DNA from: Asaia bogorensis
GTDB taxonomy: Bacteria; Pseudomonadota; Alphaproteobacteria; Acetobacterales; Acetobacteraceae
Length of the DNA: 48,711 nucleotides
Reading direction: 5' to 3'
NCBI GenBank assembly: GCA_945873195.1
Contig: CAMCDA010000010.1
Location: 1 to 48,711, forward strand
Position 1 is the first letter of the stretch. The number at the start of each line of letters is the position of its first letter. Below the pieces are notes generated by a model. The model had not been told where the DNA came from and did no database searches. It saw only the letters and a program-made list of their open reading frames with translations. This document shows, piece by piece, positions 23,423 through 31,891 of this stretch. The translations under genes were made by a program, and so were the position numbers.

Positions 23423-24064
23423 ATGCGTCTCCCGCGCGCGTTCGCCGCGCTGCTGGTTGGTCTATGCCTGATCCCGCCCGCCAGCGCCGGTCCGAACGAT
23501 TCAGCCAATCCGCATGGTCCGATCGCGGCGCAGGTGCGGGTCTGCTTCGTGCCCGCACAGCAATGCGACGCTCCGATCGCCGCCGCCATCCATTCCGCGC
23601 GCCAGTCCATCCGCGTCCAGGCCTATGGCTTTACCGCGCCCGTCATCCTGGGGGCATTGGGCGACGCGAAGGAGCGTGGGGTTGATGTCCAGGTGATCCT
23701 CGACAAGACGAACGATCCCTTGACCCGACGGGACCGCCCGCCCGAGGGGCCGAAGCTCGTCGGCGCGCAGTTCACCGCGGCCATGGGCATCCCGACCTGG
23801 ATCGATCACCGTGTGGCGATCGCCCACAACAAGTTGATCATCATCGACGGCAAGACGGTGATCGGCGGGTCCTACAATTTCACGATCTCGGCCGAAGGCC
23901 GCAACGCCGAGAACGTGACGTTCATCGACTCACCGGACGTAGCCAAGTTGTATTTGGCCAACTGGGAAGCGCGGAAGGCTGCCTCCCGCGTCTATATCCC
24001 GCCCAGTTCGTTTGACCTGGGCCGTGCGCCCGCGCTGGCTTCCGCCAACACGGGGCAACGGTAG
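23423..24064 (+). CDS. secreted phospholipase D-type nuclease (single HKD)
   Basis: The product (213 residues) begins with a signal peptide, MRLPRAFAALLVGLCLIPPASA, and should act outside the cytoplasm. It has one HKD motif, HNKLIIIDGKTVIGGSYN at about 140-157, so it must form a dimer for a complete active site, as the Nuc-type endonucleases do. The preceding part (SIRVQAYGFTAPVILGALGD, GVDVQVILDKTND) is typical of that family. The ATG at 23423 has AAGGA ahead; an upstream extension would hide the signal peptide. It is convergent with the SDR gene, eight bases between stops. DNA or RNA from outside, or phospholipids, are possible substrates. Confidence 0.85.
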   Translation: MRLPRAFAALLVGLCLIPPASAGPNDSANPHGPIAAQVRVCFVPAQQCDAPIAAAIHSARQSIRVQAYGFTAPVILGALGDAKERGVDVQVILDKTNDPLTRRDRPPEGPKLVGAQFTAAMGIPTWIDHRVAIAHNKLIIIDGKTVIGGSYNFTISAEGRNAENVTFIDSPDVAKLYLANWEARKAASRVYIPPSSFDLGRAPALASANTGQR

Positions 24065-24072
24065 GGTCTTCG

Positions 24073-24852
24073 TTAAGCGGTCGCGCCGCCGTCGACCGGC
24101 AGGGACACGCCGGTGATGTAGGACGCCTCGTCGGACAGCAGGAACAGCGCCGCATTGGCGACTTCTTCCGGACGGGCGAAGCGGCCCATCGGCACCTGTC
24201 CACCGCGCTTCTGCACCAGCGTTTCCGCCGTTTCACCGGCCGGCATCTGGCTGTCGGGGCGCGCCACGAACACGCGCAGCATGGGCGTATCGACCGGGCC
24301 AGGGCAGACCGCGTTCACGCGGATTTTTTCCTTGGCGTAGCGCTTGGACAGGCCATGCACCAGGCCGACGATGCCGAACTTCGCGATGTTGTAGACCGGG
24401 CTGAACTGAGACCCCGTCAGGCCCGACGTCGAAGCCGTGTACAGCAGCGCTCCGCCGCCACGGGCGCGCATTTCCGGCAGCGCGGCAACGGTCGTGACCA
24501 TCACCGTGCGGACGTTCAGGTTCATCGCCAGGTCGTAATCGGCCCAGTCCAGCCCCTCGATCGCGGCCGGGCCGGGATGGCCGACATGGTTCCAGACGAA
24601 GTCGAGACCGCCATAGGCGCGCACCGTGTCGCGCACGATGTTGCGGGCGAAGGCGTCGTCGGTCAGGTCGCCCGAGATCGCCATCGCCGTGCCGCCCGCG
24701 GCGGTGATTTCCTTGACCACGTCGGCCGCGGCATCGGCGTTCAGGTCGACCACGGCGACCGAGGCGCCTTCCTTGGCGAACCGGATCGCGCCGGCGCGTC
24801 CCATGCCCGACCCGGCGGCCGTGACGATGCCGATCTTGTTCTGCATACGCAT
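24073..24852 (-). CDS. short-chain dehydrogenase/reductase
   Basis: A classical SDR of 259 residues: cofactor loop TAAGSGMG at about 11-18 (first glycine of TGxxxGxG changed to A), D37 in VAVVDLNADA suggesting NAD preference, catalytic serine in YTASTSG and YNIAKFG as the YxxxK pair. The usual NNAG reads NHVG here. It would oxidise or reduce an alcohol/ketone in the pathway. ATG 24852 is preceded by GAGGAGAGGAA. It is the last gene of a minus-strand run of five (SDR, epimerase-like, sulfurtransferase, hydrolase, SDR). Substrate unknown. Confidence 0.88.
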   Translation of the reverse strand: MRMQNKIGIVTAAGSGMGRAGAIRFAKEGASVAVVDLNADAAADVVKEITAAGGTAMAISGDLTDDAFARNIVRDTVRAYGGLDFVWNHVGHPGPAAIEGLDWADYDLAMNLNVRTVMVTTVAALPEMRARGGGALLYTASTSGLTGSQFSPVYNIAKFGIVGLVHGLSKRYAKEKIRVNAVCPGPVDTPMLRVFVARPDSQMPAGETAETLVQKRGGQVPMGRFARPEEVANAALFLLSDEASYITGVSLPVDGGATA

Positions 24853-24870
24853 AGCGGTTTCCTCTCCTCG

Positions 24871-25665
24871 TTACCGGCTTTTCAGCCAGTCCATCATGAT
24901 GTGGTTGAAGGTTTCGGGGTGCTCGACATTGGGGAAATGCCGAGCGGCGGCGATTTGTTCGTAGCGACCGCCAGGAACGAGTTCGGCGATGCGGCGATTG
25001 GCTTCGGGCGGCGTGCCGGCGTCATCGGCGCCGCAGACCACGAGGACGGGCAGCTTGAGGGACGGCAGGTGCGGAACGAAATCATAGTTCCGGATCGCGT
25101 CGATGCAGCCGATGTAGCCGGCGGGGGTGGTGCCGGCGATGGTGTCACGGATTTGCTTGTAGCGGTTGGGGCGGGCGGTCTTGACTGCGTCGGTCAGCCA
25201 GCGTTCCACGGTGCCATCGGCGATTCCGGCCAGCGAGCCGACGTCGCGCACGGCCTTTTGCCGTTCTTCCCACGTGGTCTGGGGGCCGGGCGGGGTTTGC
25301 GGCATGGTGTCGCACCACATGGCGGACAGCAGGCGGGTGCCGTGCTCGATCGCGAAGGCCTGGCCGATCATGCCGCCGATCGACAGGCCGATGTAGTGAA
25401 CTTTGTCCATCTTCAGGGCATCGAGGACGCCGGCGACGTCGCCGGCCAGTTGGCTCATGGTATAGGCGCCGGCGACGGGGCTGCTGCCGCCGTGTCCACG
25501 CATGTCGATACGCAGCACGCGAAAGCCGCCGGCCAGAAGCGCTGGGACCTGTTCGGCCCACATGCCGCCATCCGAGGCCAGGGAGTGTGTCATGCAGACG
25601 ACCGGCGCGGCATCGGGGCCGGCCAGGTCATAGGCGATGTTGCGTCCGTTCAGGGGCAGCAGCAT
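24871..25665 (-). CDS. alpha/beta hydrolase (enol-lactonase-like)
   Basis: The 264-residue protein has the alpha/beta hydrolase fold with oxyanion region MTHSLASDGGMW, nucleophile serine in GLSIGGMIGQ (about residue 94), acid in VLVVCGADDAGTPP and histidine in AARHFPNVEHPETF. Sequence style is that of 3-oxoadipate enol-lactonase (PcaD) and related carboxylester hydrolases of aromatic breakdown, though true PcaD function is not shown. It lies 18 bases ahead of the SDR gene and about 65 bases after the sulfurtransferase, within one minus-strand operon. A hairpin lies just upstream. Confidence 0.85.
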   Translation of the reverse strand: MLLPLNGRNIAYDLAGPDAAPVVCMTHSLASDGGMWAEQVPALLAGGFRVLRIDMRGHGGSSPVAGAYTMSQLAGDVAGVLDALKMDKVHYIGLSIGGMIGQAFAIEHGTRLLSAMWCDTMPQTPPGPQTTWEERQKAVRDVGSLAGIADGTVERWLTDAVKTARPNRYKQIRDTIAGTTPAGYIGCIDAIRNYDFVPHLPSLKLPVLVVCGADDAGTPPEANRRIAELVPGGRYEQIAAARHFPNVEHPETFNHIMMDWLKSR

Positions 25666-25693
25666 GGGGTTTCCTCACTCGTTTCGATGCGGT

Positions 25694-25721
25694 CCACTCT
25701 CCCCCGGGCGGAGGAGAGTGG
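25694..25721. repeat. intergenic hairpin between sulfurtransferase and hydrolase genes
   Basis: CCACTCTCC (25694-25702) and GGAGAGTGG (25713-25721) form a perfect 9-bp stem in the 66-base gap. It may weaken read-through between two genes of the minus-strand operon or protect an mRNA end. It has no T-run on the minus strand. Confidence 0.45.
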
Positions 25722-25731
25722 TTTCAGACGA

Positions 25732-26589
25732 TCACACCGCCATCGGCAGCGATTCGTCCTTTGACCACTCGGACAGGGACGCGTCGTAGACCTTGACGTT
25801 TGTATGGCCAAGCATGACCAAAGCGAGGGCATCGGCGGTAGCGGCGATGCCTCCGCCGCAATAGGCAATCACCGGTCGGTCCATAGCACCCGCGGCGGCG
25901 AGTTTCGTGCGCAACTCATCAGCCGGCAGGAAGGCGTTGGTTGCGGGGTCGATCAGATGCCCGGCCGGAACGGCGACACTGCCCGGGATTTGGCCGGGGC
26001 GGCCATAGGTGGTGCCGGCGTATTGCGCGGGCATCAGCGCGTTCAGGGTGCAGATCGCGCCGTTGCCCATCGCGGCGACGACTTCCTCCCGATCCGCCAT
26101 CAGATCACGCTCGAACTGAACGCTGAACGATCCGGGGGCGCGAGATGGGCTGGGGCCGGTTTCGGACGGGCGGCCTTCCTTCGACCATTTCTGCCAGCCG
26201 CCATTCAGCACGGCGGCGTTGTCATGGCCAAACGATCGCAGCAGCCACCAGACGCGCGTCGCCCACCAGGGATTGGCGGTGCTGTAGGTAATGATGCGCG
26301 TATTGTTGGAAATCCCGAAGCGGCGGATGCCGGCCGCGAAGGCGGCGGCATCGGGGCGCATGAAGTTGTATTTCGTGCCCTGCGCGGACACGTCCTTCTG
26401 CACGTCGCAGAACTGCGCGCCCCTCACATGGCCTTTTTCGTAGTCACCGAGGCCCGGCTCGATCTTGTACGGACCGGCCGGTTGGATCCGCAGATGCACC
26501 GTGCAATCCAGCACGACGACATCGGGGTTGGACAGGTTCTGTTCGAGCCAGTCGGTCTCGACCAGGAACTCCGGATGAACAAAGCTCAT
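25732..26589 (-). CDS. thiosulfate/3-mercaptopyruvate sulfurtransferase
   Basis: A two-domain rhodanese of 285 residues. The first, inactive domain has VVVLDCTVHL and GHVRGAQFCD; the second has GAICTLNALMPAQYAGTTYG, GRPGQIPGSVAVPAGHL and the active-site loop AYCGGGIAAT with C244. The enzyme moves a sulfur atom to a thiol acceptor or cyanide. The loop CGGGIA differs from the CGSGVTA of mercaptopyruvate enzymes and CRKGVTA of thiosulfate enzymes, so the donor is uncertain. The ATG at 26589 follows the epimerase-like gene by three bases, so the two are co-expressed. Why a sulfurtransferase is in a catabolic operon is not clear; a sulfur-containing substrate is possible. Confidence 0.88.
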   Translation of the reverse strand: MSFVHPEFLVETDWLEQNLSNPDVVVLDCTVHLRIQPAGPYKIEPGLGDYEKGHVRGAQFCDVQKDVSAQGTKYNFMRPDAAAFAAGIRRFGISNNTRIITYSTANPWWATRVWWLLRSFGHDNAAVLNGGWQKWSKEGRPSETGPSPSRAPGSFSVQFERDLMADREEVVAAMGNGAICTLNALMPAQYAGTTYGRPGQIPGSVAVPAGHLIDPATNAFLPADELRTKLAAAGAMDRPVIAYCGGGIAATADALALVMLGHTNVKVYDASLSEWSKDESLPMAV

Positions 26590-26592
26590 GGG

Positions 26593-27000
26593 TCAGTGCC
26601 CCGGCGCGAGTTCAGCGAGTTCGATGACGCAGTTGCCGGTCGAGGACGGATCGAGGAACACGATCTTCGATCCCCCATGCCCAGTCTTCCACGTCTCACT
26701 CTGCAACTTCACGTTCTTCGCCTTCAGTTCGGCGATCGCTTCCTCGATGTTCTCGACCTCGAAGCAGATGTGGAACAGGCCGGTGCCCTTCTGGTCGATC
26801 CACTTGGTGACGCCGGACTCGGGGCCCTGGCCTTCCAGCAGTTCGATATAGGTCTCACCGACCGGCAGCATGGCGAGGCGGGTCTGGCCGATCTGTTCCT
26901 CGTATTCGAGTTCCAGGCCAAATGTGTCCCTCATTAGGCCGAGGGATTCCTTGATGGAGTCGACGGCGATGGCGATGTGCTCGACGCGCTTGATTTTCAT
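26593..27000 (-). CDS. VOC family protein, methylmalonyl-CoA epimerase-like
   Basis: A 135-residue vicinal-oxygen-chelate protein with two beta-alpha-beta-beta-beta units. Metal ligands are visible as H8 (VEHIAIAV), E in YIELLEG, H in GLFHICFEV and E in CVIELAEL, the order found in methylmalonyl-CoA epimerase. That enzyme converts (S)- to (R)-methylmalonyl-CoA in propionate breakdown; a different CoA ester or a glyoxalase-like reaction is also possible. The start ATG 27000 has GGAGG seven bases ahead. It follows the SDR gene by 75 bases and precedes the sulfurtransferase by three. No mutase gene is near. Confidence 0.8.
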   Translation of the reverse strand: MKIKRVEHIAIAVDSIKESLGLMRDTFGLELEYEEQIGQTRLAMLPVGETYIELLEGQGPESGVTKWIDQKGTGLFHICFEVENIEEAIAELKAKNVKLQSETWKTGHGGSKIVFLDPSSTGNCVIELAELAPGH

Positions 27001-27075
27001 GTCGGTTCCTCCGGTGGGGGCTAGGTCAGGCAGTGTGCTGGTATTGCGCCCCGACACAAGGCCGGAGCACCCGAG

Positions 27076-27831
27076 TCAGGAAATCGTCACGCCGCTGTCC
27101 ACGGGATAGACGTGGCCGGTCACGACGCGGGATTCATCGGACGCGAGGAACACGGCCATGTTGGCGATGTCCTCCGGTTCGATCAGCCCGACCAGATGCG
27201 ACTGCGCCAGTTTGTCCAGCGCCGGGTTGCCGGCGACCAAAGCGCGCACGCGGGCGGTCATGGTGGCCGACGGGGCGATGGCGTTCACCCGCACCTTGGA
27301 CGGCGCGAACTCCACGGCCATCGACCGAGTCATCGACGCCACGCCGCCCTTGGCCGCCGTGTAGCAATCGCGGCCGGGAATCCCCATCAGCGCCACGTTC
27401 GACGACATGTTGATCACCGAGCCGCCGCCAGACGCGATGATCGCCGGAATGCCGAAGCGGCAGCCCAGGAACGTGCCGAACAGATCGAGCTTGATGACCC
27501 GCCAGAACTCCTCGATCGGCGCGTCGATCACCGTGCTGTCAACGTTGGTGGAGCCGCCGGCGTTGTTATGCAGCACGTGCAGCGCGCCGAACTCGGCAAC
27601 CGCGCGGTCGACGGCGGCCTTCATGCTCTCGGGCTCGGTCACATCGGTGACGACAGAAATCGCGCGTCCGCCGGCCTGGTGAACCAATTGGGCGGTCTGT
27701 TCCCCGGCCGCGGCATTCAGTTCCGCCACCACCACGCTCGCACCTTCCCGTGCCATGGCTTGCGCCGTTGCGCGCCCGATGCCGGTGCCGGCCCCTGTGA
27801 TCAGCGCGACCTTGCCTTGCAGACGTCCCAT
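27076..27831 (-). CDS. short-chain dehydrogenase/reductase
   Basis: A 251-residue classical SDR with the complete set of motifs: TGAGTGIG at about 12-19, NNAGG near residue 88, serines in INMSSNVALMG and YTAAKGG as YxxxK. It ends with DSGVTIS, typical of the family. It would use NAD(P) on a hydroxy or keto group. ATG 27831 has GGAGAG six bases ahead. It is the first gene of the five-gene minus-strand run and is divergent from the TfdA-like dioxygenase gene, 129 bases away, so one intergenic stretch may control both directions. Confidence 0.9.
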   Translation of the reverse strand: MGRLQGKVALITGAGTGIGRATAQAMAREGASVVVAELNAAAGEQTAQLVHQAGGRAISVVTDVTEPESMKAAVDRAVAEFGALHVLHNNAGGSTNVDSTVIDAPIEEFWRVIKLDLFGTFLGCRFGIPAIIASGGGSVINMSSNVALMGIPGRDCYTAAKGGVASMTRSMAVEFAPSKVRVNAIAPSATMTARVRALVAGNPALDKLAQSHLVGLIEPEDIANMAVFLASDESRVVTGHVYPVDSGVTIS

Positions 27832-27960
27832 TGCGTTCTCTCCACCCTTGCTGCCGGCTGTTTTGATCCGCCCCCGTTCGTCAGGCAAGACCATCGCCGC
27901 CATTGTCCCAGGCCGCGTCCCTGCGCTAGCGTTCAGGAAACCAAGGCAGGAGACCAGTCC

Positions 27961-28863
27961 GTGGCGATCACCGTCAAACAACTGCATCCCCATTTCATGG
28001 GAGAGATCGGCGGCGTCGACCTGCGCCAGCCGCTCGACAAGGAAACCGTCGCGGCGTTGCAGGCGGCGATCGACAAGCATGGCGTCCTGGTCTTCCACGA
28101 CCAGCATATCGACGACGCGCAGCAGCAGGCCTTCAGCCGCAACTTCGGTGAGCTTGAGAGCACCGTCCGCGCCTACCGCAAGGACTTCGTGCCGCGGCTC
28201 GATGTGTTCATGGCCGACATCTCCAACCTCGATGAGAACAACAAGCTGCTGTCCGGCAATGATCGGCGACGGCTGAACGCACTGGGCAACCGGCTGTGGC
28301 ACTCCGACAGCAGCTTCAAGCGCGTTCCGGCGCGGTATTCGCTGCTGTCCGCGCGGATCATTCCAAGCTGGGGCGGGGAAACCCAGTTCGCCGACATGCG
28401 CGCCGCCTGGGATGCGCTGCCGGATCGGATGAAGGCCCGTATCGAGGGCATGATCTGTGAGCACACGCAGATCTTCTCCCGCGGAAAGATCGGCTTCACC
28501 GACTGGGCGAAGGAGGAACTCGACAAGATGGCCCCGGTGCCACAGCTGATGGTGCGGACCCATCCGGGATCCGGCCGGAAGTCGGTGTATCTTTCGTCCC
28601 ACGCCGGCCGAATCCGCGGGATGGAGGAGCCGGAAGCGCGCATGCTGCTGCTGGACCTGAGCGAGTTCGCGACGCAGCCGCAGTTTGTCTATACACACAC
28701 CTGGAAGGTGGGCGATCTGGTGATGTGGGACAACCGCTGCACCATGCACCGCGCCCGCGAGTATGACGAAACCGAGGTCCGTGACCTGCACCGCACCACG
28801 GTTTCCGACGGCGTTCCGACCGTGCCGATCACGGCCGACGAACGCGAAGCCGCGGTCGCCTAG
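27961..28863 (+). CDS. TauD/TfdA family 2-oxoglutarate-dependent dioxygenase
   Basis: A 300-residue Fe(II)/2-oxoglutarate oxygenase. The iron site is HxD in RLWHSDSSFK (H114, D116) and H263 in NRCTMHRARE; R278 in RDLHRTTV would bind 2-oxoglutarate. The LWHSDSSF wording matches the TfdA branch, which hydroxylates 2,4-dichlorophenoxyacetate and related ethers, releasing the side chain, rather than taurine oxygenases. An ether- or sulfonate-like substrate is inferred, not shown. Start GTG 27961 has AGGAG ahead and gives a normal length; open frame continues far upstream without family character. Its TAG overlaps the following MBL gene by one base. Confidence 0.88.
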   Translation: MAITVKQLHPHFMGEIGGVDLRQPLDKETVAALQAAIDKHGVLVFHDQHIDDAQQQAFSRNFGELESTVRAYRKDFVPRLDVFMADISNLDENNKLLSGNDRRRLNALGNRLWHSDSSFKRVPARYSLLSARIIPSWGGETQFADMRAAWDALPDRMKARIEGMICEHTQIFSRGKIGFTDWAKEELDKMAPVPQLMVRTHPGSGRKSVYLSSHAGRIRGMEEPEARMLLLDLSEFATQPQFVYTHTWKVGDLVMWDNRCTMHRAREYDETEVRDLHRTTVSDGVPTVPITADEREAAVA

Positions 28864-29684
28864 TGGCCAGGGCGAGCCTGGCGGGGGAAATCCCCGCCCG
28901 TGTCCTCCGGGCCGCCATTGCCCTGGCCTTCGCCTTGCTCGCCTTGCTTTTGCCGAACCTTGCGAGGGCCGCCTGCACGCCCGTCGCATCCCTGAAGCCG
29001 CATCTGTGGCGCGCGTCCACGGCTGATCCATCCCTGGCCATCACGTTCCTGGGTCATGCCAGCTTCATGATCGAGAGCCCGGCCGGGGTGCGGGCCGTCA
29101 CCGACTACAGCGGCCATTTCGGCCCCGCCGAACCGCCGGACATCGTCACGATGAACCGCGCGCACGGGATGCATCACACGCTGTCACCCGATCCGCGCAT
29201 CCGCCACGCCCTGCGCGGCTGGCAGGACGGACCCACGCCACCACGTCACAACCTGCTGCTGCGGGACATGCGCGTAACCAACCTGCCGACCAACATCCGC
29301 GATTACGGCAGCGGCACGATGGTCAACGGCAACTCGGTCTTCATCTTTGAAAGCGCTGGCCTCTGCGTCGCCCATCTCGGTCATCTGCATCATCTGCTGC
29401 TGCCATCCGACCTGGACGCCCTCGGCCGCATTGACGTTCTCATGATCATGGTCGATGGCGGCTATTCGCTCGGCCATCGCGACGCGGTGGCGCTGATCGA
29501 GCAGATTCACCCGCGGATTGTTCTGCCGATGCATTATTTCTCGGAGCAGAATTTGGCGCGGTTTCTGTCGTTCATGCGGGAGAAGAACTACGCGATCGAG
29601 ATCCGCGACAAGCCCACTGTCGAGGTCTCGCGCGCCACGCTGCCCATACAACCGACGGTGATCACATTACCCGGGCCGCATTGA
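28863..29684 (+). CDS. secreted metallo-beta-lactamase-fold protein with altered metal motif
   Basis: The 273-residue protein has a signal sequence (ALAFALLALLLPNLARAA, about 17-36), then the UlaG-like MBL fold: ITFLGHASFMIESPAGVRAV, DIVTMNRAHGMHH in place of the usual THxHxDH, CVAHLGHLHHLL in place of HLGD, MIMVDGGYSLG, and PMHYFSEQN at the end. Metal-binding histidines are kept in part, but the aspartate of HxHxDH and that of HLGD appear changed, so it may bind one metal or use an unusual set. The GTG start overlaps the TfdA-like stop by one base, so the two are coupled. Function unknown; a hydrolase acting in the periplasm is likely. Confidence 0.75.
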   Translation: MARASLAGEIPARVLRAAIALAFALLALLLPNLARAACTPVASLKPHLWRASTADPSLAITFLGHASFMIESPAGVRAVTDYSGHFGPAEPPDIVTMNRAHGMHHTLSPDPRIRHALRGWQDGPTPPRHNLLLRDMRVTNLPTNIRDYGSGTMVNGNSVFIFESAGLCVAHLGHLHHLLLPSDLDALGRIDVLMIMVDGGYSLGHRDAVALIEQIHPRIVLPMHYFSEQNLARFLSFMREKNYAIEIRDKPTVEVSRATLPIQPTVITLPGPH

Positions 29685-29691
29685 GCCACCT

Positions 29692-30708
29692 TCAGCGGGC
29701 GCGGCTCACGGTATAGTCGGCAACAGCCATGAGCGCGGCCCGGATGGGTGTATCGGGAAACAGGGCCAAGGCCGCCTTCGCCTCATCCGCAAACCGCGCC
29801 GCCCGCAGCAGCGTCGCGCCGATCGCGTCGTGGTTGGCCATCAGGCGCATCGCGGTTTCCAGGTCTTCGTCGGTCTGCTCCGACCGCTCGATCGTCCGTT
29901 CCCAGAACGTCCGTTCCTGTGCGTCGCCCAGGTGATAGGCCACCAGCACCGGCAGGGTGATCTTTCCTTCCCGGAAATCATCGCCCACGGTTTTGCCCAA
30001 CGTGGCCTGATCCGCTGCGTAATCCAGCGCGTCGTCGACAAGCTGGAAGGCAATGCCGAGTTTCATCCCATAGTCGGACAAAGCGCCTTCCTCGACCGTG
30101 GGGCGCTCGGCCACCACGGCGCCGACCTGGCAGGCGGCGGCGAACAGGGCGGCAGTCTTACCCTTGACGACGTCGAGATATTTTTCCTCGGTCGTGGTCA
30201 GGTCGTTCTGGGTCGCGAGTTGCAAGACCTCGCCCTCGGCGATCGTCGCGGCGGCCTTGGAGAGAATACGCAGGACATCCAGCGACCCGTCCTCAACCAT
30301 CAACTGGAAGGCGCGGGCGAACAGGAAATCCCCGACCAGGACGGACGCCTTGTTCCCGAACACCGCGTTGGCGGAGGCAAGGCCCCGCCGAAGCTGGCTC
30401 TCGTCCACGACGTCATCATGCAACAGGGTCGCAGTGTGGATGAACTCCACGCAGGCGGCGAGTTCGACATGACGCTGGCCCCCCGTGTAACCACACAGGC
30501 GCGCCGAGGCGAGCGTGAGCAGCGGCCGCAGCCGCTTGCCGCCGGCGGCGACGATATGGGCGGCGAGTTGCGGGATCAGCGCGACCGGACTGTCCATCCG
30601 GGCGACGATCGAGTGATTGCAGGCCGTCAGGTCGTCATCGACAAGGCGGACGAGCGTGGTCAGCGCGTCTTCACCGCCGAACGCCCGGGACCCGGGTTCG
30701 ATCGCCAT
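29692..30708 (-). CDS. ispB: trans-polyprenyl diphosphate synthase (octaprenyl/decaprenyl type)
   Basis: This enzyme builds the long isoprenoid tail of ubiquinone from farnesyl diphosphate and isopentenyl units. The first Asp-rich motif is LLHDDVVDESQLRRG, the second QLVDDALDY, both with the spacing of long-chain trans-prenyl synthases. GGKRLRPLLTLASARLCGY and EGEVLQLATQNDL also fit. Starting at ATG 30708 the protein is 338 residues, normal for the family; a longer reading up to 30783 adds only low-complexity residues. Tail length (8 or 10 units) cannot be set from this. It is divergent from rpsB and convergent with the MBL gene. Confidence 0.93.
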   Translation of the reverse strand: MAIEPGSRAFGGEDALTTLVRLVDDDLTACNHSIVARMDSPVALIPQLAAHIVAAGGKRLRPLLTLASARLCGYTGGQRHVELAACVEFIHTATLLHDDVVDESQLRRGLASANAVFGNKASVLVGDFLFARAFQLMVEDGSLDVLRILSKAAATIAEGEVLQLATQNDLTTTEEKYLDVVKGKTAALFAAACQVGAVVAERPTVEEGALSDYGMKLGIAFQLVDDALDYAADQATLGKTVGDDFREGKITLPVLVAYHLGDAQERTFWERTIERSEQTDEDLETAMRLMANHDAIGATLLRAARFADEAKAALALFPDTPIRAALMAVADYTVSRAR

Positions 30709-31074
30709 ACCTGGGGTTGAGGAAGTGGCGACGACGCCCAAGGGGCTCTCCCGACCGTCTGTTCGATGAAAACACGCGCGCAAACCCGACGAGACCGCGC
30801 GCCTGAACGCAGCGCACCATATCGGCGGTCAGGAAATCGGGTCAAGGAGACACCTTCGGGGATGGCGGCGGAGCCCCGGTCCGCGCGCCGAACAAAAGCT
30901 TCACTTGCCACCGGGCGGTGGATCGGTCATATCGCCCCCCGCCGTGGTCCGGGTGTTCCGGGCAGCGGCAAATTCGCACGCGGGGTCCCTTTCCTGTCTC
31001 TCATGGATGGGTCCGGTGTCGGCAACGACAGCCCCCGCGGAGGTTCAACCGGACGATTGGAAAGGAACTCGCCG
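30709..31074 (+). promoter_or_regulatory. divergent ispB/rpsB leader with a candidate rpsB promoter
   Basis: The 366 bases before rpsB hold no recognisable gene. A candidate sigma-70 promoter reads TTGCCA at 30905-30910, a 17-base spacer, and CATATC at 30928-30933, giving an rpsB leader of about 135 bases. Such a leader is common where S2 controls its own synthesis, but no S2-binding structure was confirmed. The last part carries the ribosome site GGAAAGGA before ATG 31075. Confidence 0.35.
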
Positions 31075-31872
31075 ATGGCGATGCCCGATTTTACCCTGCG
31101 TCAGCTTCTGGAAGCCGGCGTTCACTTTGGTCACCATACCCGCCGCTGGAACCCGCGCATGGCGCCGTTCCTGTACGGGATCCGTAACCAAGTCCACATC
31201 ATCGACCTGCAGCAGACCGTCCCGATGCTGGACCGCGCCCTGCGCGCCGTCCGTGACGTGACGGCCGCTGGTGGCCGCGTTCTGTTCGTCGGCACCAAGC
31301 GCGCCGCGGCCGAACACGTGGCCGAAGCCGCCCGCCGCTGCGGTCAGTACTACATCAATCACCGCTGGCTCGGCGGCACGCTGACGAACTGGAAGACCAT
31401 CACCGGTTCGATCAAGCGGCTCCGCCAGATCGAGGAAATGCTGGCCGGCGACATCCAGGGCCTCACGAAGAAAGAGGTGCTGGACATCACACGCGACCGC
31501 GACAAGCTGGATCGCGCGCTGGGCGGTATCAAGGACATGGGTGGCCTGCCGGACATCCTGTTCATCATCGACACCAACAAGGAAAAGCTCGCGGTTGAAG
31601 AAGCCGTGAAGCTGGGCATCCCGGTTGTGGCCGTGCTGGACAGCAACTCCGACCCCGCCGGCGTGACCTATCCGATCCCGGGCAACGACGACGCGATCCG
31701 CGCGATCACGATGTACTGCGAACTGGTGGCCGGCGCCGTGCTGGATGGCATCAGCGCCGAAATGGCGGTGTCCGGTATCGACATCGGCGCGGCCGAGGAC
31801 CTGCCGCTTGAGGCACTGCCGGACGTCGAAGCCGAGATCGCCCCGGCCGAAGCCGCTGGCGTCACCGCCTGA
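31075..31872 (+). CDS. rpsB: 30S ribosomal protein S2
   Basis: S2 is a small-subunit protein needed for S1 binding. The 265-residue product starts [20 protein letters not shown] and includes [45 protein letters not shown] and [14 protein letters not shown], all diagnostic of S2. The C-terminal tail ([19 protein letters not shown]) is acidic and variable. ATG 31075 has AAGGA eight bases ahead. It is followed after 19 bases by tsf, the usual pair. Confidence 0.98.
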   Translation: MAMPDFTLRQLLEAGVHFGHHTRRWNPRMAPFLYGIRNQVHIIDLQQTVPMLDRALRAVRDVTAAGGRVLFVGTKRAAAEHVAEAARRCGQYYINHRWLGGTLTNWKTITGSIKRLRQIEEMLAGDIQGLTKKEVLDITRDRDKLDRALGGIKDMGGLPDILFIIDTNKEKLAVEEAVKLGIPVVAVLDSNSDPAGVTYPIPGNDDAIRAITMYCELVAGAVLDGISAEMAVSGIDIGAAEDLPLEALPDVEAEIAPAEAAGVTA

Positions 31873-31891
31873 TATAGCTGGGAGACCGACC

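Noticed and set aside
24355-25764. 469-codon open frame antisense to SDR and hydrolase genes
   Set aside because: No recognisable domain, strong GC-driven residue bias, and two well-defined genes with ribosome sites lie on the other strand.
27112-27960. Long open frame continuing upstream of the TfdA-like gene
   Set aside because: It runs antisense over the SDR gene at 27076-27831, has no family character and no start signal, while GTG 27961 has AGGAG ahead and gives a normal-length dioxygenase.
30766-31074. Possible N-terminal extension of S2
   Set aside because: S2 proteins start with the [18 protein letters not shown]-type sequence; ATG 31075 has a good ribosome site, and the upstream codons are rich in R and P without similarity.
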